Of a DNA stretch of 64,000 nt, positions 61,821 through 64,000 are shown in pieces; position 1 is the first letter of the stretch, and each line of letters opens with the position of its first letter. Below the pieces are notes generated by a model. It had not been told where the DNA came from. It saw nothing but the letters and a program-made list of their open reading frames with translations, and ran no database searches. The DNA lies in contig NZ_CP042818.1 in NCBI RefSeq assembly GCF_008153345.1, forward strand, positions 2,753,001 through 2,817,000, written 5' to 3'. This DNA is from Treponema phagedenis. GTDB lineage: Bacteria > Spirochaetota > Spirochaetia > Treponematales > Treponemataceae. The position numbers and the translations under genes are program-made.

Positions 61821-62196
61821 GGTGCAGATCCTTTGTTGCAAAAATATCGGGTCTTAAAACTTCGGCTCCGAAAATATATATGGGGGAAGGTTTTTGTTTT
61901 CCATAAAAATGAATAAGTACCCGAATTGTTTTTTTTAAACTTTCAGGGTATTCCGGCTCGCAAGCGCAAAATAACGGAATATTTGTCGCAAATTTTCTTC
62001 TCCGTAATGCGGCTGCAGGATTTAAAGCATCCAGATCATCGGTAACAGTAAATTGAATTGAAATAATATCTCTTTCTTTTATTCTATTTTTGGAAAGGAT
62101 TTCTTTATACAAAGATGAAACTTTTTCTTCAATATCATCTTTTGCATTTTCACAACAGACAGCTCCGCGAACAGCAAATAGTTTTTTAAAAAACAT
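61810..62196 (-). CDS. aroH: Chorismate mutase, AroH type
   Basis: Converts chorismate to prephenate for Phe/Tyr synthesis. 128 residues, close to Bacillus AroH (about 127). AroH-type features: the N-terminal FAVRGAVCCENAKDDIEEKVSSL with the active-site arginine; TVTDDLDALNPAAALRRR; FCACEPEYPESLKKTIRVLIHF with Cys, Glu and Arg at the expected spacing; and VLRPD near the C-terminus. It directly follows the small membrane protein gene and overlaps glgA. Confidence 0.83.
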   Translation of the reverse strand: MFFKKLFAVRGAVCCENAKDDIEEKVSSLYKEILSKNRIKERDIISIQFTVTDDLDALNPAAALRRRKFATNIPLFCACEPEYPESLKKTIRVLIHFYGKQKPSPIYIFGAEVLRPDIFATKDLHHDT

Positions 62197-62544
62197 TTAA
62201 AGACCCTTAGACAAGATAATGATGACAGTGCCGGTTATCGAGATAATAACTGCAAAAATAAATGCAAAAAAACTTATCAGCGATAAACGTCGATATGTTT
62301 TAAATTTTGTACGCAAATAAAAATATAACTCAAAGCAAAATGCAAATATGCACATAAGAGAAAGAAATAATCCGCATCCTGAAATAATTCTTAGTAACAA
62401 TAATTGGCTTTCATCAAGGAATCCTTGAAAATTACCAAAGAAATAAAAGAGTAAGAAAGAGATAAGGAGCACAGTAAGATATATAACCGATCGATGTAAA
62501 AATCTTACCGTTAATTGTTTTACTTTCGATTGCATTGCATCCAT
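62197..62544 (-). CDS. Small membrane protein, unknown function
   Basis: 115 residues with three clear hydrophobic helices (about 20-37, 49-72 and 90-110). No recognisable domain. It abuts the aroH start directly, so the two are probably co-transcribed. The start has a modest upstream context. It may be a DUF with no assigned role. Confidence 0.7.
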   Translation of the reverse strand: MDAMQSKVKQLTVRFLHRSVIYLTVLLISFLLFYFFGNFQGFLDESQLLLLRIISGCGLFLSLMCIFAFCFELYFYLRTKFKTYRRLSLISFFAFIFAVIISITGTVIIILSKGL

Positions 62545-62740
62545 AAATATACTAAAACATACTAAATTTCATTCTATTCAAATAAAGAACAAACATGTTC
62601 GTCCGTCTTTATGCCTAACGTTGACCATATCCGAATTTCAATTTTTAAAACTGCGAACCAAAAAACGGTTACAACGTGCTTTCAAAAATATATCTTTTAT
62701 TTTAAAATTTAAAATAGTTATTAAAACAGTCTTTTAAGAT

Positions 62741-62800
62741 AAAATACCACCGCAAAATTTTGCCTTTTATTGAAACAAAAATTTTATACGGTGGTATTTT
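62741..62800 (-). terminator. Long inverted repeat after the CoA-transferase gene
   Basis: AAAATACCACCG (62741-62752) and its perfect complement (62789-62800) flank a loop with secondary pairing (CAAAATTTTG/CAAAAATTTTA). On the minus strand it follows the CoA-transferase stop by 35 bases and ends in ATTTTATC, so a terminator role is likely. A second GGTGGTAATTT copy at 62821-62831 lies closer to the stop. Confidence 0.6.
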
Positions 62801-62834
62801 ATAGCAAGAAAGCATATAAGGTGGTAATTTACCC

Positions 62835-64000
62835 TTATCTCTTGTTTGATCGCTTCCAAATTTGCATTTTTTCAGCTTCTTTTATAAGTTGATCACGAAA
62901 ATCCGGATGTGCTACCGAAATTAAAGCTTCAGCCTTTTGCCAAGTAGAAAGACCTTTTAAATTCACTTTTCCGTATTCAGTAACAAACCAGTGCACGTTT
63001 GCCCTTGTGTCGGTTACAACAGATCCTGTTTCAAGGGTTGGTCGAATACGCGAAGAAACGGTTCCGTCTTTTTGCGTAAACGTTGATGAACAACAAATAA
63101 AACTTTTTCCGCCTTTTGAAAGGTACGCTCCAAGCACAAAGTCAAGTTGGCCTCCAGCACCGGATATTTGTTTTACTCCCGATGTTTCAGCATTAACCTG
63201 CCCGAATAAATCTATGTCAACCGCGTTATTCACAGACACAAAGTTATCGATTTGAGAAATAACTCGTACATCGTTTGTATATGATACGGGGGCTGCCATA
63301 CATTCGGGATTATTATGCACATAATCATATAGTTTTTTTGTGCCCGCAGCAAAGGCGTATACCTGTTTGCCGGTATCAATCGCTTTTTTTGCGCCGCTTA
63401 TTTTTCCCGCCAATGCAATATCCACAAAAGCATCAACATACATTTCAGTGTGCACGCTGAGATCTTTAAGATCCGATTTTGCAATCATTGAACCAAGCGT
63501 ATTGGGCATTCCTCCAATACCGAGCTGTAAACACGCGCCGTTTGGGATTTCTTCAATAATAAGGTTTGAAATTGCTACATCAACTTCTGTAGGCTCCGCT
63601 TTGTTCGGAATCTCCGCAAGAGGCGGGTTGTCCCCCTCAACGATCATATCTACATCGGATATATGCACCTTATCATCAATCCCATTAAGACAGTTCGGCA
63701 TGTTTTTATTTACTTCTACAATTACAACGGCCGAACAGTCGATAAGGGCTTTTAAATGTGAAGCACTTAACCCAAAATTAAAGTATCCTTCACTGTCCAT
63801 CGGAGCGACTTGAAAAACAGCAACATCCACATGTTTTATATTTTCGGTATACCAACGCGGTAACTCCGAATATCGCAGTGGACTATAAAAGCCAAAGCCC
63901 GCGGCAGCCGCTTTTCGCTCAATCCCGGACATATGCCAGGAATTCCAAATAAAGTGATTTCCCGGATTTTCAATTTTAAAAATCTCGGGCATCCATACCA
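62835..64000 (-). CDS. Butyryl-CoA:acetate CoA-transferase-like protein, 5'-truncated by window edge
   Basis: At least 388 residues are in the window; the frame stays open to the edge beyond the first ATG at 63992, and the family usually has another 50-70 residues in front. It belongs to the acetyl-CoA hydrolase/transferase (Cat2/But) group. Visible features: [37 protein letters not shown], and the likely CoA-ester glutamate in [39 protein letters not shown] and [15 protein letters not shown] fit the butyryl-CoA:acetate type. It would recycle acetate and form butyrate. Confidence 0.88.
   Translation of the reverse strand, partial: VWMPEIFKIENPGNHFIWNSWHMSGIERKAAAAGFGFYSPLRYSELPRWYTENIKHVDVAVFQVAPMDSEGYFNFGLSASHLKALIDCSAVVIVEVNKNMPNCLNGIDDKVHISDVDMIVEGDNPPLAEIPNKAEPTEVDVAISNLIIEEIPNGACLQLGIGGMPNTLGSMIAKSDLKDLSVHTEMYVDAFVDIALAGKISGAKKAIDTGKQVYAFAAGTKKLYDYVHNNPECMAAPVSYTNDVRVISQIDNFVSVNNAVDIDLFGQVNAETSGVKQISGAGGQLDFVLGAYLSKGGKSFICCSSTFTQKDGTVSSRIRPTLETGSVVTDTRANVHWFVTEYGKVNLKGLSTWQKAEALISVAHPDFRDQLIKEAEKMQIWKRSNKR

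Overview
The window is AT-rich chromosomal DNA from a spirochaete, almost certainly a host-associated Treponema. The first 12.5 kb carries mltG, dnaG, rpoD, a zinc-ribbon gene, rnpB and mreBCD-pbp2-rodA in an order I recall from Treponema pallidum (around TP0492-TP0501). The protein types and the many short intergenic repeats also fit a larger, metabolically versatile Treponema. The species assignment is inference.

Layout: (1) 1-12486, plus strand: cell-wall, replication and transcription housekeeping, RNase P RNA, and the elongasome operon. (2) 12931-14722: an rRNA/tRNA methyltransferase gene convergent with a GerMN-domain gene. (3) 15504-42998, all minus strand: one metabolic island of about 27 kb. 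It holds selenium handling (class V desulfurase, DUF3343, YedF, SelD), maturation of a selenium-dependent molybdenum hydroxylase (YqeB, YqeC-MocA fusion, XdhC), molybdate uptake and molybdopterin synthesis (ModABC, ModE, MogA, MOSC, MoaA, MoaC, MoeA-like), the hydroxylase itself, a purine permease, and the ssnA-ygfK-ygeX-ygeY-ygeW-regulator-hydA set linked to anaerobic urate/purine breakdown. (4) 43195-51264, minus strand: histidine and one-carbon catabolism (permease, hutH, ftcD, fhs, fchA) with a MutL-type mutase chaperone. (5) 51348-52759: an apparently intact insertion sequence. (6) 52847-59669, plus strand: a 30-residue COX24-like ribosomal protein, dxs, folP, cdaA, cdaR, acpS, a DUF2225 gene and truA. 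(7) 60168-64000, minus strand: glycogen synthase, AroH chorismate mutase, a small membrane protein and a truncated butyryl-CoA:acetate CoA-transferase.

How it fits together: the permease imports purines. A selenium- and molybdenum-dependent hydroxylase interconverts xanthine-type purines, with its metal cofactor and labile selenium supplied by genes next door. The YgfK/SsnA/HydA/YgeW/YgeY/YgeX set would open the ring and release carbamoyl phosphate, ammonia and pyruvate. FtcD, FchA and Fhs can recover ATP from formimino groups, which both histidine and purine breakdown produce. Two flavin modules expected from better-known systems are missing: the hydroxylase has no FAD subunit in the window, and YgfK lacks its central flavin/NAD(P) domain.

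The larger intergenic gaps are mostly filled by a modular, hairpin-rich repeat family. Several copies share terminal inverted repeats, and pairs of copies show compensatory base changes in their stems. This family is the most unusual non-coding structure in the window.
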